NCBI GenBank assembly: GCA_047635255.1
Contig: JBLIIR010000025.1
Coordinates: 1-16,711 of the forward strand
Source: Porticoccus sp047635255
Lineage (GTDB): Bacteria; Pseudomonadota; Gammaproteobacteria; Pseudomonadales; Porticoccaceae
Direction: 5' to 3'
Length of the DNA: 16,711 nt
Under the pieces are notes generated by a model that had not been told where the DNA came from, searched no databases, and worked only from the letters and a program-made list of their open reading frames with translations. The translations under genes were made by a program, and so were the position numbers. This document shows positions 1 to 7,908 of this stretch, piece by piece; the first letter of the stretch is position 1, and the number at the start of each line of letters is the position of its first letter.

Positions 1-2
1 TA

Positions 3-1277
3 TCATGAAATCTGCTTATCAATAATCTTCATCAGTTTATCTAAAGCTCCTCGATTATCTTCTGCCACAGATCTTGCAGCAGCCCCCATTCGTTCCGCTT
101 CTAAAGTATCTCCCAAAAGCTCCTGAACAATCTTGGCCATGCTGCTGGAGTCTTTACATATACGCATACCTTGGGCACCTTCAAGTAATCGCGATACTTC
201 AGAAAAATTATATAGTGATGGACCGCTAATCAGTGGAGTTCCCCAGATGGCTGGCTCAATTAAGCTATGCCCCCCGGATGGAATCAGGCTTCCCCCTACG
301 AAAGAAACATCGCATGCCCCATAAAAAAGCATAAGCTCCCCCATGGTGTCTCCAAGCAAAACCTGATCGCGTATTTTTGGCCTAACACCATCACTTCTCT
401 TGACGATACTTAGGTCATGCTCCAAACAGAGTTGCGCTACCTCAGAAAATCTTTCAGGGTGTCTCGGCACCATAACTAGCAAAATATCTGGATAATTTTT
501 TCTTATCTTCTTATAAGCATCTAGGACTATCTCGTCTTCACCTCGATGAGTGCTAGCTGCAAGAAATATTCGTCGATTATTTTGACCGGACCATTCTAAT
601 TTTAATCTAGATGATTCACTAGCTAGCTCACTATTTAGAGCTACATCAAACTTGATATTTCCAGCAATCATCAATTGTGATTCGCTCAATCCTAGCTTTA
701 AAAAATTTTTACCGTCATCGGCATGTTGCACCACTACATAATTAATTTTTTCTAGCATATTCTTTGTAATTCGAGAAAACCTTTGGTATCCCCTTGAGGA
801 TTTTTCTGACATTCTGGCATTGGCAATAATCACAGGTATATCGGCATCATGGCAATAATGAACTAGATTTGGCCATAATTCTGTTTCCATAATTATCACT
901 AAGCTTGGATGCACGCATCTCAAAAAACGGTTCACAGTATCCGGTAAATCATAGGGGGCATAGACATGATAAATCTCGCTAGAAAAAATTGATTGCACTC
1001 TTTCTGAGCCTGTAAGGGTTGTGGTGGTTATCACCAAAAGTCTATCGGGATAGAGTTTCTGGAGTTTTTTTATCAACGACACTGCTGCCAACGTTTCTCC
1101 CACTGAAACAGAATGTATCCAAATTACTTTTTGGCTCGCATCAATTTTAGGAACAAAACCAAATCTTTCGTGCCAGCGATCACTATATTGAGGATTTTTT
1201 CGAGCGCGCCAAAACATTCTCAACACCACCAAAGGCGTTAAAAAATAAAGTAGAATTGTGTAAAATATACGGTACAT
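3..1277 (-). CDS. waaA: 3-deoxy-D-manno-octulosonic acid (Kdo) transferase WaaA/KdtA
   Basis: Transfers Kdo from CMP-Kdo to the lipid A precursor at the cytoplasmic face of the inner membrane, the first step of LPS core assembly. The protein has 424 residues, near the family's usual length. An N-terminal hydrophobic signal-anchor (about residues 1-22) precedes a basic stretch. The acceptor motif HSVSVGE (55-61) carries the expected catalytic Glu61. METELWPN (130-137), GNIKFD (206-211), TMGEL (311-315) and GGSLIPSGGH (328-337) then EP (341-342) are the remaining family signatures, with a two-lobed GT-B layout. The gene is complete, with TGA at 3-5. The ATG at 1277 lacks a strong ribosome binding site, but the N-terminus aligns with the family, and the next in-frame Met (21) would remove the membrane anchor. 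Whether it adds one or two Kdo residues cannot be read from sequence. It is divergent from the FAD oxidoreductase gene. Confidence 0.95.
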   Translation of the reverse strand: MYRIFYTILLYFLTPLVVLRMFWRARKNPQYSDRWHERFGFVPKIDASQKVIWIHSVSVGETLAAVSLIKKLQKLYPDRLLVITTTTLTGSERVQSIFSSEIYHVYAPYDLPDTVNRFLRCVHPSLVIIMETELWPNLVHYCHDADIPVIIANARMSEKSSRGYQRFSRITKNMLEKINYVVVQHADDGKNFLKLGLSESQLMIAGNIKFDVALNSELASESSRLKLEWSGQNNRRIFLAASTHRGEDEIVLDAYKKIRKNYPDILLVMVPRHPERFSEVAQLCLEHDLSIVKRSDGVRPKIRDQVLLGDTMGELMLFYGACDVSFVGGSLIPSGGHSLIEPAIWGTPLISGPSLYNFSEVSRLLEGAQGMRICKDSSSMAKIVQELLGDTLEAERMGAAARSVAEDNRGALDKLMKIIDKQIS

Positions 1278-1468
1278 ATGAAAGGACCAATCAAAAATTT
1301 AAAGCATGCATTTAAGCATTAACTTATATAGCTCCGAAAATTCTTCTGAAAGCATAATGATATTAGTCGAGCTATACTAGTCTTCTAAATCAATGCTCGA
1401 AAAAATAACTGGTTAATCATTTTTTTAAAAAATTAGAATAAAAGCTAACCCAAAGGAATCCAACTGGC
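1278..1468. promoter_or_regulatory. Divergent intergenic region between waaA and the oxidoreductase operon
   Basis: This 191-bp AT-rich gap must hold promoters for both directions, but none is clear-cut. On the plus strand TATACT (1373-1378) and TAGAAT (1434-1439) resemble -10 boxes, yet neither has a convincing -35 box at 16-18 bp. On the minus strand TATATA (1325-1330) with a weak CTTTCA-like -35 is the best candidate for waaA. A run of seven T followed by six A (about 1420-1432) is an intrinsically bent A/T tract. The oxidoreductase start has AGGA at 1454-1457. I see no RNA gene or transcription-factor site here. Confidence 0.35.
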
Positions 1469-2689
1469 ATGGCTGCAACCGAACAACAACAGGTGAACTG
1501 TGATATCGCTATTATTGGCGGAGGCGTGGCTGGATTATGGTTGCTAAACCGCCTAGTTAGGAAAGGCTACAATGCTATCTTGTTCGAAAAAAATGCTCTT
1601 GGTAGCGACCAGACTGTAGCAAGCCAAGGAATGATACATGGCGGCATGAAATATACCCTAAATGGAGCCCTAACAGGTGCATCAGAAGCTATTGCTGAAA
1701 TGCCAACCCACTGGCAGCGATGTATGGCAGGCCATGGAGATGTCGATCTAAAAGGTGCCGCCAAATTAAGCGATCATTTTTACATGTGGTCCAGCACAAG
1801 TGTCTTATCAAAAATGACTACGTTTTTAGCAAGCAAGGCTGCTCGCGGACGTATAAATAAAGTATCCAAAGACGACCTGCCTCCTATTTTTCAAAACAAT
1901 CAATTTAAAGGTAGCGTTTATAAACTATTGGACATAGTCCTGGACGTGCCTAGTGTTGTTAGGATTCTAGCCAATAATTATCTTGGTCGTATTTTTAAAA
2001 TTAACTGGGAAAAGACGCAATGGCGAAAAGACGCTACCAATAAAGCATCTTTGGTTTTCTTTTATAATAATCAAGAATATTCACTAAATGCTAATCAATT
2101 CATATTAACTGCGGGCGGAGGCAATGAATCTATTTTAAATGAAATTGGAGAAGAGTCTCCTCGCATGCAGCGTCGACCCTTGCATATGCTAATGGTCAAG
2201 CACACCTACCCACATTCTTTTTATGGTCATTGCTTGGGGGCAGAAAAAACACCAAGACTAACCATTTCGAGTCACCCCTGTGATGAAAAGACTCAGGTCT
2301 GGTACCTAGGCGGCAGTTTGGCAGAAAAAGGTGTCGGGTTACCCCCCGAGGTTATCATCCAAAATGCAGAAGAAGAGATCTTTAAGCTAATGCCTTGGGT
2401 TGATCTATCTAACGCCGAATGGGCAGCATTGCCTATAGAAAGAGCAGAACCAAGACAAAACAACTTTGCCAGGCCTGATAAAGCATTTGCTAGTAGCACT
2501 AAAAAACACTCGAACATTATTGTGGCCTGGCCGACCAAGCTTACACTGTGCCCTAATCTAGCCGATGAAGTTATTGCACTGCTAGATGCGAAGCAGTTAA
2601 AGAAGTCTGAAGCACCCGCACCTGATCTATCTTTTTTAGATTCACCTGATATAGCCAAAACCCCTTGGCAAACAGCATTTGGAGACTAG
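1469..2689 (+). CDS. DAO-family FAD-dependent oxidoreductase, substrate unknown
   Basis: The 406-residue protein has an N-terminal Rossmann FAD-binding motif: a hydrophobic beta strand, then GGGVAG (17-22), with Glu40 placed to bind the adenosine ribose. SQGMIHGG (52-59) matches the conserved second segment of the DAO/glycerol-3-phosphate dehydrogenase-like family. The C-terminal part (AWPTKLTLCPN, roughly 350-365) resembles the closing FAD-contact segment. There is no signal peptide, so a cytoplasmic location is likely. AGGA at 1454-1457 lies 11 bp before the ATG. The stop is followed after 2 bp by the TTG start of the aldo/keto reductase, so the two are cotranscribed and probably translationally coupled. 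From memory, the same pair (PA4991-PA4992) lies near waaA and hldE in Pseudomonas aeruginosa. The substrate is unknown, and a role in LPS is not shown. Confidence 0.85.
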   Translation: MAATEQQQVNCDIAIIGGGVAGLWLLNRLVRKGYNAILFEKNALGSDQTVASQGMIHGGMKYTLNGALTGASEAIAEMPTHWQRCMAGHGDVDLKGAAKLSDHFYMWSSTSVLSKMTTFLASKAARGRINKVSKDDLPPIFQNNQFKGSVYKLLDIVLDVPSVVRILANNYLGRIFKINWEKTQWRKDATNKASLVFFYNNQEYSLNANQFILTAGGGNESILNEIGEESPRMQRRPLHMLMVKHTYPHSFYGHCLGAEKTPRLTISSHPCDEKTQVWYLGGSLAEKGVGLPPEVIIQNAEEEIFKLMPWVDLSNAEWAALPIERAEPRQNNFARPDKAFASSTKKHSNIIVAWPTKLTLCPNLADEVIALLDAKQLKKSEAPAPDLSFLDSPDIAKTPWQTAFGD

Positions 2690-2691
2690 CT

Positions 2692-3480
2692 TTGCTTCCC
2701 AAGAGAATTTTTGGCAATACTGGAATTCAAATTAGCACTCTAGGCTTAGGGACAGTTAAGCTTGGTCGCAATCGAGGGGTTAAATACCCTCAAAGCTATA
2801 CAATTCCAGATGATCGAGATGCAGCGAATTTAATAGCCCAAGCAAGCGCCCTTGGCATTAATTTAATCGATACAGCTCCATCTTATGGTAATAGCGAGGA
2901 ACGCTTGGGGAAACTACTAAAAGGACTGCGCAATCAATGGATAATTTGCAGTAAGGTTGGCGAAGAATTCCAAAATGGTATATCGCAGTTTAACTTCTCA
3001 CCTGAATACACACGGCTCAGTGTTGAGCGAAGCTTAAAAAGACTCAAGACTGACATTATTGATATTGTATTGGTGCATTCAGACGGCGATGATGAAAATA
3101 TCATCAACAATCATGGAACCTTAGAAACGCTTGCTCAGCTTAAAGCTGAGGGCAAGATTCAAGCTTTTGGCATGTCCTGTAAAACTATAGAAGGTGGACT
3201 TTTAGCGGCAAAACAATCAGATGGAGTGATGGTGGCATGGAACCTCGAGTATAACGATGAGCTTCCGGTTATTGATTACTGTGCTGTCCACAACAAAGGA
3301 CTGCTTATCAAGAAAGCTTTGGCTAGTGGCCATGCAGTCAAGTCGATGGCGGAGGATTCTGTAAGCGAGGGTTTTCAAATGATTTTTGAGCACCCAGGGG
3401 TAAGTAGCATAATTGTAGGTACAATAAATCCTACGCATCTAAGTGACAATGCAGCAAAAGCAAAGGAGCTATCGGCTTGA
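2692..3480 (+). CDS. Aldo/keto reductase, TTG start
   Basis: An NADPH-type (beta/alpha)8 aldo/keto reductase of 262 residues. The catalytic tetrad is visible at Asp60 and Tyr65 (LIDTAPSYGNSEER segment), Lys88 (ICSKVG) and His129 (IVLVHSDGDD). LGLGTVKLGR near the N-terminus and SSIIVGT near the C-terminus (nucleotide-phosphate binding strand) are typical. The open frame extends to a TTG at 2665 inside the preceding gene, but no ribosome binding site lies there. TTG at 2692 is chosen because GGAG (2681-2684) sits 7 bp upstream and because the family normally begins a few residues before the I/L-G-x-T-G motif. It lies 2 bp after the oxidoreductase stop, so the two proteins probably act on related substrates. 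At about 260 residues it is shorter than most 300+ residue members, as in the bacterial subgroup near waaA in Pseudomonas. The substrate is unknown. It converges on hldE with a 33-bp gap. Confidence 0.87.
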   Translation: MLPKRIFGNTGIQISTLGLGTVKLGRNRGVKYPQSYTIPDDRDAANLIAQASALGINLIDTAPSYGNSEERLGKLLKGLRNQWIICSKVGEEFQNGISQFNFSPEYTRLSVERSLKRLKTDIIDIVLVHSDGDDENIINNHGTLETLAQLKAEGKIQAFGMSCKTIEGGLLAAKQSDGVMVAWNLEYNDELPVIDYCAVHNKGLLIKKALASGHAVKSMAEDSVSEGFQMIFEHPGVSSIIVGTINPTHLSDNAAKAKELSA

Positions 3481-3502
3481 AAGCTCTAGTCGACATATCA
3501 TT

Positions 3503-3536
3503 GAGAATACTGCTTATTTCTCTTGGATTTTTTTTA
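3503..3536 (+). terminator. Possible weak terminator for the oxidoreductase/reductase operon
   Basis: GAGAA (3503-3507) can pair with TTCTC (3518-3522) around a 10-nt loop. A few bases later comes a run of nine T (3528-3536). The stem is only 5 bp and AT-rich, so termination would be inefficient. The element overlaps the 3' end of hldE, which is expected where genes converge with almost no gap. Confidence 0.3.
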
Positions 3537-4938
3537 CAATAGCGGTAGTTGAGCAGTCTTCAAAGTAATTTAACACCTGAATCTCTCCGCCATAAGAATC
3601 AACTATTTCGAAACCCACAACTTCGTTGCGGCTATAATCTCCACCTTTAACCAAAACATCTGGTTGAATTAGAGCAAGTAAGCGCTCTGGAGTCTCGTCG
3701 TCGAAAGCCACAACCCAATCGACAGACTTTAGTGCCGCCAATACAGTCATGCGTCGATCTACTGAATTAATTGGACGACCAGGGCCTTTTAAGCTTGAGA
3801 CAGAGGCATCTGCATTGATGGCCACAATCAGCCTATCTCCTGTTTCTCTGGCTTGCTTGAGATAACCAACATGGCCAGCATGAAGAATATCAAAACACCC
3901 GTTGGTAAATACAATTCTTTCGCCTCTAGCTCTTGCATTGATCACATGAGTCATTAATTGCTCATCGTTTGTCACACCGAATTCAGCACCATGGTCTGCA
4001 TACATAGCATGGCATAACTCTGGGTGACTAACAGTCGACGTCCCCAATTTTCCTACTACAATTCCAGCTGCAATATTAGCCATTGTGACTGCATCCAACA
4101 TATCAGCCCCCGAAGCGAGGGCGCCTGCTAGCAATGAAATAACAGTATCGCCGGCTCCGGTGACATCAAAAACTTCGCGAGCGCGTGCAGGCAGATGGAA
4201 GGGCGGGAGATTTTGTCGTAAAAGTGTCATACCTTTTTCGCTGCGAGTGATCAATAATGCTGCTATATCTAGCGATGTCATTAGTGAGTCGCCCTTCTCG
4301 GCCAACATCTGCTCATTAGTGCAAATACCTACTACTGCTTGAAACTCAGAAAAGTTAGGGGTTAAAAGTGTAGCGCCCCTATATCGCTCAAAATCCACCC
4401 CCTTTGGATCCACCAATACAGGAATTTCATATTTATGAGCTAGATTTATTAATGAACATGGGTCTTGCAAAGAGCCTTTTGCGTAATCAGAAAGGACTAA
4501 TGCCCCAGAGCCGGAAATTAAAGCCTCAACCTTCTTGAATATTTGCGAGGAGTCTTCGGCAGTAAAGCGCTCTTCAAAATCCAATCGAAGAAGATGCTGA
4601 TGTTGACTGATAATCCGAAGTTTCTTGATTGTTGGCTTAGATGTTGAAATTTGTAAATCGCAACATATATTGGCAGACTCCAGTTTAACTTTGAGCGTTC
4701 TTCCATCCTCATCATTGCCAACAACGCCAACAACAACGACCGATGATCCTAGCGAAGCTAGATTTAGTGCCACATTGCCGGCACCACCGATTCTCTCTTC
4801 GGATTGACCTATGTTCACCACCGGCACTGGAGCTTCAGGGGAGATACGAGTAGATGCTCCATGCCAATAACTGTCAAGCATGAGATCTCCGACAACGAGC
4901 ACCCGAGCTAGATCAAATTGCGGCACAACAAATGTCAT
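3514..4938 (-). CDS. hldE: Bifunctional D-beta-D-heptose-7-phosphate kinase / heptose-1-phosphate adenylyltransferase
   Basis: Makes ADP-heptose for the LPS inner core in the cytosol: it phosphorylates heptose-7-phosphate at C1, and after dephosphorylation by GmhB it adenylates C1. The protein has 474 residues, the normal fused length. The N-terminal PfkB/ribokinase domain (about 1-320) has GGAGNVA (51-57), DYAKG (151-155) and DVTGAGDT (258-265) with catalytic Asp264. The C-terminal nucleotidyltransferase domain (about 340-474) has NGCFDILHAGH (346-356) with the HxGH motif at 353-356, KGGDY (431-435) and a terminal STT. AAGGA lies 7 bp before the ATG. The gene is separated by 231 bp from the LPS operon upstream and appears to have its own promoter. 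Its product feeds WaaC and WaaF encoded in this window. Confidence 0.97.
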   Translation of the reverse strand: MTFVVPQFDLARVLVVGDLMLDSYWHGASTRISPEAPVPVVNIGQSEERIGGAGNVALNLASLGSSVVVVGVVGNDEDGRTLKVKLESANICCDLQISTSKPTIKKLRIISQHQHLLRLDFEERFTAEDSSQIFKKVEALISGSGALVLSDYAKGSLQDPCSLINLAHKYEIPVLVDPKGVDFERYRGATLLTPNFSEFQAVVGICTNEQMLAEKGDSLMTSLDIAALLITRSEKGMTLLRQNLPPFHLPARAREVFDVTGAGDTVISLLAGALASGADMLDAVTMANIAAGIVVGKLGTSTVSHPELCHAMYADHGAEFGVTNDEQLMTHVINARARGERIVFTNGCFDILHAGHVGYLKQARETGDRLIVAINADASVSSLKGPGRPINSVDRRMTVLAALKSVDWVVAFDDETPERLLALIQPDVLVKGGDYSRNEVVGFEIVDSYGGEIQVLNYFEDCSTTAIVKKIQEK

Positions 4939-4971
4939 GAAGCTGTCCTTTGTGTAAAAATTCTCATTTCT

Positions 4972-5000
4972 ATTATATTAGCATAGCGCGTTTCAAATAA
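4972..5000 (-). promoter_or_regulatory. hldE: Candidate hldE promoter
   Basis: Reading the minus strand, a perfect TATAAT (forward positions 4972-4977) lies 33 bp before the hldE start. The hexamer 17 bp further upstream (4995-5000, TTATTT) is a poor -35 box. TTTGAA (forward 4992-4997) is a better match but only 14 bp away. The -10 box and its distance to the gene support a promoter; the -35 assignment is weak. Confidence 0.35.
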
Positions 5001-5169
5001 TATTTCTCGGGGGAGTCTCAGCTACTCTGATTGTTTCTGTACTCATTCTTGATCTCGTGTTGGCTTTAATAGATCCACGTTACATTTTTGACCCAAATGC
5101 TCATAGCATTTACTGTTATCTTGGAGTCTTTTTGTAATAGTAATAACTTAAATAGTTAATTTTTTTACC

Positions 5170-6087
5170 TCAACCACAAAACCATCCCCCTATTGCCTTC
5201 TTGATATACCCAGGCCTTAAGGCCAAGAATGGAGACAAGAATAGGGCTTTCTTGTAGAAAATCAAAGCCTCCTTCTTTTGATCTGATAAGTACAGTGTTC
5301 GGAAAATGGACAGGCATCTTCTAGCCCTATAAATTTTTTCATACTTAGCAGCCCAATTGGGTAAAGCAACAAAAGAAAAAATATGATCTGCAACTCTCTC
5401 TCCGACCTCCATGGTATAAGCTGTGTTATGGCGAAGACTGTCTTCATGTTTATGAACGACAGCCATTGGCACACTCACAAGTTCACACTTGTAGAGCGCC
5501 AGTAATTGAGCCATAAAAGGAATATCTTCCGAACTTCTCAGTTCAGTGGGGTAACTTACTCCCTCAAAAACTCTACGGCGAAGAAGCTTCGCACAGTGAG
5601 ATAAATGTAATTTTTTAAGTATATATGCCGAAAAACGCTTTTCATGAGTTTGCGGCAAAGGGCTTGTCGCCCTATAAGCAGCTATTCCATCTGAGCCAAC
5701 AGAGATATGGTCTCCAAAAAATACATCAACATCAGCCCCATATGATATGCGTTTTCGCAAAAAATCCAAAAGGCGGGGAGCCATTTCATCATCTGCGTCA
5801 AGAAAAAAAATATACTCCCCGACAGAAAACTCAGCACCATAATTTCTTGCAGCTGCAGGCCCTTGATTGTCTTGCAAATAATACTTAATTTTTTTAGGAA
5901 ATTTTTGACAGTAGCCATCTGCGATTTTAGATGTATGATCAGTTGACCCATCGTCAATGATTAGAATTTCATAATCATCACCAGACTGATCCAATATCGA
6001 ATCTATGGCTCTATCCAATGTATGAGCATAATTGTAGGCTGGAATAATAATACTGAATATTAGCTGACTTTTATCAACAGTTGTCAT
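5170..6087 (-). CDS. Family 2 glycosyltransferase, probable LPS core sugar transferase
   Basis: A 305-residue inverting GT-A glycosyltransferase. FSIIIPAYN (11-19) begins the nucleotide-sugar binding domain, DDGSTD (45-50) contacts the nucleotide, and DADD (97-100) is the metal-binding DXD-type motif. SSED (185-188) gives the expected catalytic base. No membrane segment is evident, although the C-terminal third is basic and may attach to the membrane. It is the last gene of the LPS operon, 61 bp after the carbamoyltransferase. The ribosome binding site (GGAT) is weak. Position suggests it adds an outer-core sugar. In Pseudomonas the family 2 enzyme WapR (rhamnosyltransferase) lies in the same general region, but orthology cannot be claimed by eye. 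The donor and acceptor are unknown. Confidence 0.88.
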   Translation of the reverse strand: MTTVDKSQLIFSIIIPAYNYAHTLDRAIDSILDQSGDDYEILIIDDGSTDHTSKIADGYCQKFPKKIKYYLQDNQGPAAARNYGAEFSVGEYIFFLDADDEMAPRLLDFLRKRISYGADVDVFFGDHISVGSDGIAAYRATSPLPQTHEKRFSAYILKKLHLSHCAKLLRRRVFEGVSYPTELRSSEDIPFMAQLLALYKCELVSVPMAVVHKHEDSLRHNTAYTMEVGERVADHIFSFVALPNWAAKYEKIYRARRCLSIFRTLYLSDQKKEALIFYKKALFLSPFLALRPGYIKKAIGGWFCG

Positions 6088-6148
6088 GGTTCATCCATAT
6101 TTCTTTTGGGTACCAATTAAACATTACAGCGTTTTCTTGAAGAAAAAA

Positions 6149-7906
6149 TTATCCAGAAAATGGCTCAAGAAGCTGCTTATTTTTTACCACCAGCACGTCT
6201 TCCATGATTAAATACTGCAGATCTGAACCAAAAAACATACTCAATGCATCTTCTGGCGAGCAGACCATAGGTTCACCCCTCCTATTCAGCGAGGTGTTCA
6301 GAACAACTCCATTGCCCGTTAACTTCTCCATCTCCTCCATAAGTTCATAATAACGTGGATGAAACTCTCTTTTCAGCGATTGAGCACGAGCAGTTCCATC
6401 CTCATGAACCACTTCGGGAACACGAGATTTCCAAGCATCATTAACTTCAAATGTAAAAGTCATGAAAGGCGCAGGGTGGTCAATTTTAAACATTTCAGAT
6501 GCAACTCTATCTAACATGCTGGGACAAAATGGTCGCCATCTTTCCCTAAATTTTATTTGTTCATTAATTCGCTCTGCAACACCTGCAGAACTTGGGCAGC
6601 CCAAAATGGATCTGCCTCCTAAAGCTCTGGGGCCAAACTCCATTCTTCCCTGAAACCAGGCAACAGGATTTCCATCTGCTAAAATTTTTGCTATCTTTTC
6701 AGGCACAAAGTCTATTACTTTATAAGAAAGCTTATGTGTGTGAGGCTGACAGGCTTTTATGCAATCATCATTAGAAAAGCTAGGGCCCAAATAGACATGC
6801 TCCATTTTTTCAGGCTGTATACCCCTCTTCATCAGAGCAAAAGAGGCTGCGCCAATTGCTGTCCCGGAATCACCAGATGCCGGCTGAACAAACAGTTCTT
6901 TTACGTAATCTTTAGCAATAATTTTCTGATTTAACTTAACATTAAGAGCGCCACCGCCGGAAAAAGCTAACTTACCGGTTTCTTTAATAATATCCCCTAA
7001 ATAATAGTCCATTAATTTAAGAACCACACCTTCAAACAAGTTCTGAATGGTGGCGGCATAATCAATATAAGGCTCATCCGCGATATCCCCTTCTCGTTTA
7101 GGACCAAGCCAATCAATCAGCTTAGGACTAAAATAGAAGCCCACGCCGTTTTCTTTATAGCGCCTCAACCCCACAGTGTTAACAAGCTGGGTATTAACCT
7201 GAAAGTTTTTACCATCAAATTCAATTAGTCGTGAAAAATCATACTTTGTTGGATTACCATATGGTGCCATTCCCATTACCTTATATTCTCCATCGAGCAT
7301 CTCAAAACCAAGATACTCAGTGATTGCACCGTAGAGCCCCCCTAAAGAGTCGGGATCATAAAATTCTTTTATCTTATGAATCTTTCCATTTTCACCATAA
7401 CCAAAAAAAGTAGTGGCATACTCGCCCTTACCATCTACACCCATAATGGCAGTTTTCTCCTTAAAACCACTTAAGTGATAAGCGCTAGATGCGTGGGCTA
7501 GATGATGTTCAACGGGCTCAAATTCTATTTTCTTTGGATCAATTCCTATATCACGCAATAAGCTAAAAACTCGATCACGGTAACGTCGGTAACGTCGGTT
7601 TCCATTCAACAGCACATCCAAAGCACGGTCAGGTGCATACCAATACCTTTTTGCAAAGTGCCAACGAGCTTTAGATAAAATTGATATAGGAGCAAAAGGG
7701 ACTGCCACCACATCTACTGATTGAGGGCTAATACCAGCATATTCAAAGCAAAATTTAGCCGCATGAAACGGCATTTTTCCCTTAGCATGCTTGTCGCGGA
7801 TAAAGCGCTCTTCTTCGGCGGCGGCAACCAATTTTCCATCAATATAAAGGGCCGCAGAGGCGTCATGATTTAATGCGCCAGAGATACCAAGAACAATAGT
7901 GGGCAC
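6149..7906 (-). CDS. wapO: NodU/CmcH-type carbamoyltransferase, probable LPS heptose O-carbamoyltransferase (WapO-like)
   Basis: Uses carbamoyl phosphate and ATP to transfer a carbamoyl group to a sugar hydroxyl. The N-terminal Kae1-like domain has EEERF (31-35), the metal-binding HHLAHASSA (134-142), GVDGKGE (156-162), SGGGALN (316-322) and GDSGTAIGAA (345-354). The C-terminal carbamoyl-phosphate domain has RMEFGPRALGGRSIL (421-435), WRPFCPS (457-463) and VLNTSLNRRGEP (535-546). The length of 585 residues is normal for the family. Translation starts at GTG 7906, with AAGG 7 bp upstream inside the end of the preceding gene and a gap of only 2 bp. The sequence and its place between the LPS kinases and the core locus match, from memory, PA5005 (WapO), which carbamoylates heptose II in Pseudomonas. 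That acceptor is inferred here. The gene symbol follows this ortholog assignment. Confidence 0.9.
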   Translation of the reverse strand: MPTIVLGISGALNHDASAALYIDGKLVAAAEEERFIRDKHAKGKMPFHAAKFCFEYAGISPQSVDVVAVPFAPISILSKARWHFAKRYWYAPDRALDVLLNGNRRYRRYRDRVFSLLRDIGIDPKKIEFEPVEHHLAHASSAYHLSGFKEKTAIMGVDGKGEYATTFFGYGENGKIHKIKEFYDPDSLGGLYGAITEYLGFEMLDGEYKVMGMAPYGNPTKYDFSRLIEFDGKNFQVNTQLVNTVGLRRYKENGVGFYFSPKLIDWLGPKREGDIADEPYIDYAATIQNLFEGVVLKLMDYYLGDIIKETGKLAFSGGGALNVKLNQKIIAKDYVKELFVQPASGDSGTAIGAASFALMKRGIQPEKMEHVYLGPSFSNDDCIKACQPHTHKLSYKVIDFVPEKIAKILADGNPVAWFQGRMEFGPRALGGRSILGCPSSAGVAERINEQIKFRERWRPFCPSMLDRVASEMFKIDHPAPFMTFTFEVNDAWKSRVPEVVHEDGTARAQSLKREFHPRYYELMEEMEKLTGNGVVLNTSLNRRGEPMVCSPEDALSMFFGSDLQYLIMEDVLVVKNKQLLEPFSG

Positions 7907-7908
7907 GA

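Noticed and set aside
5625..5957. 87- and 91-residue open frames overlapping the family 2 glycosyltransferase gene
   Set aside because: Both overlap conserved glycosyltransferase motifs in the true frame and show no domain.
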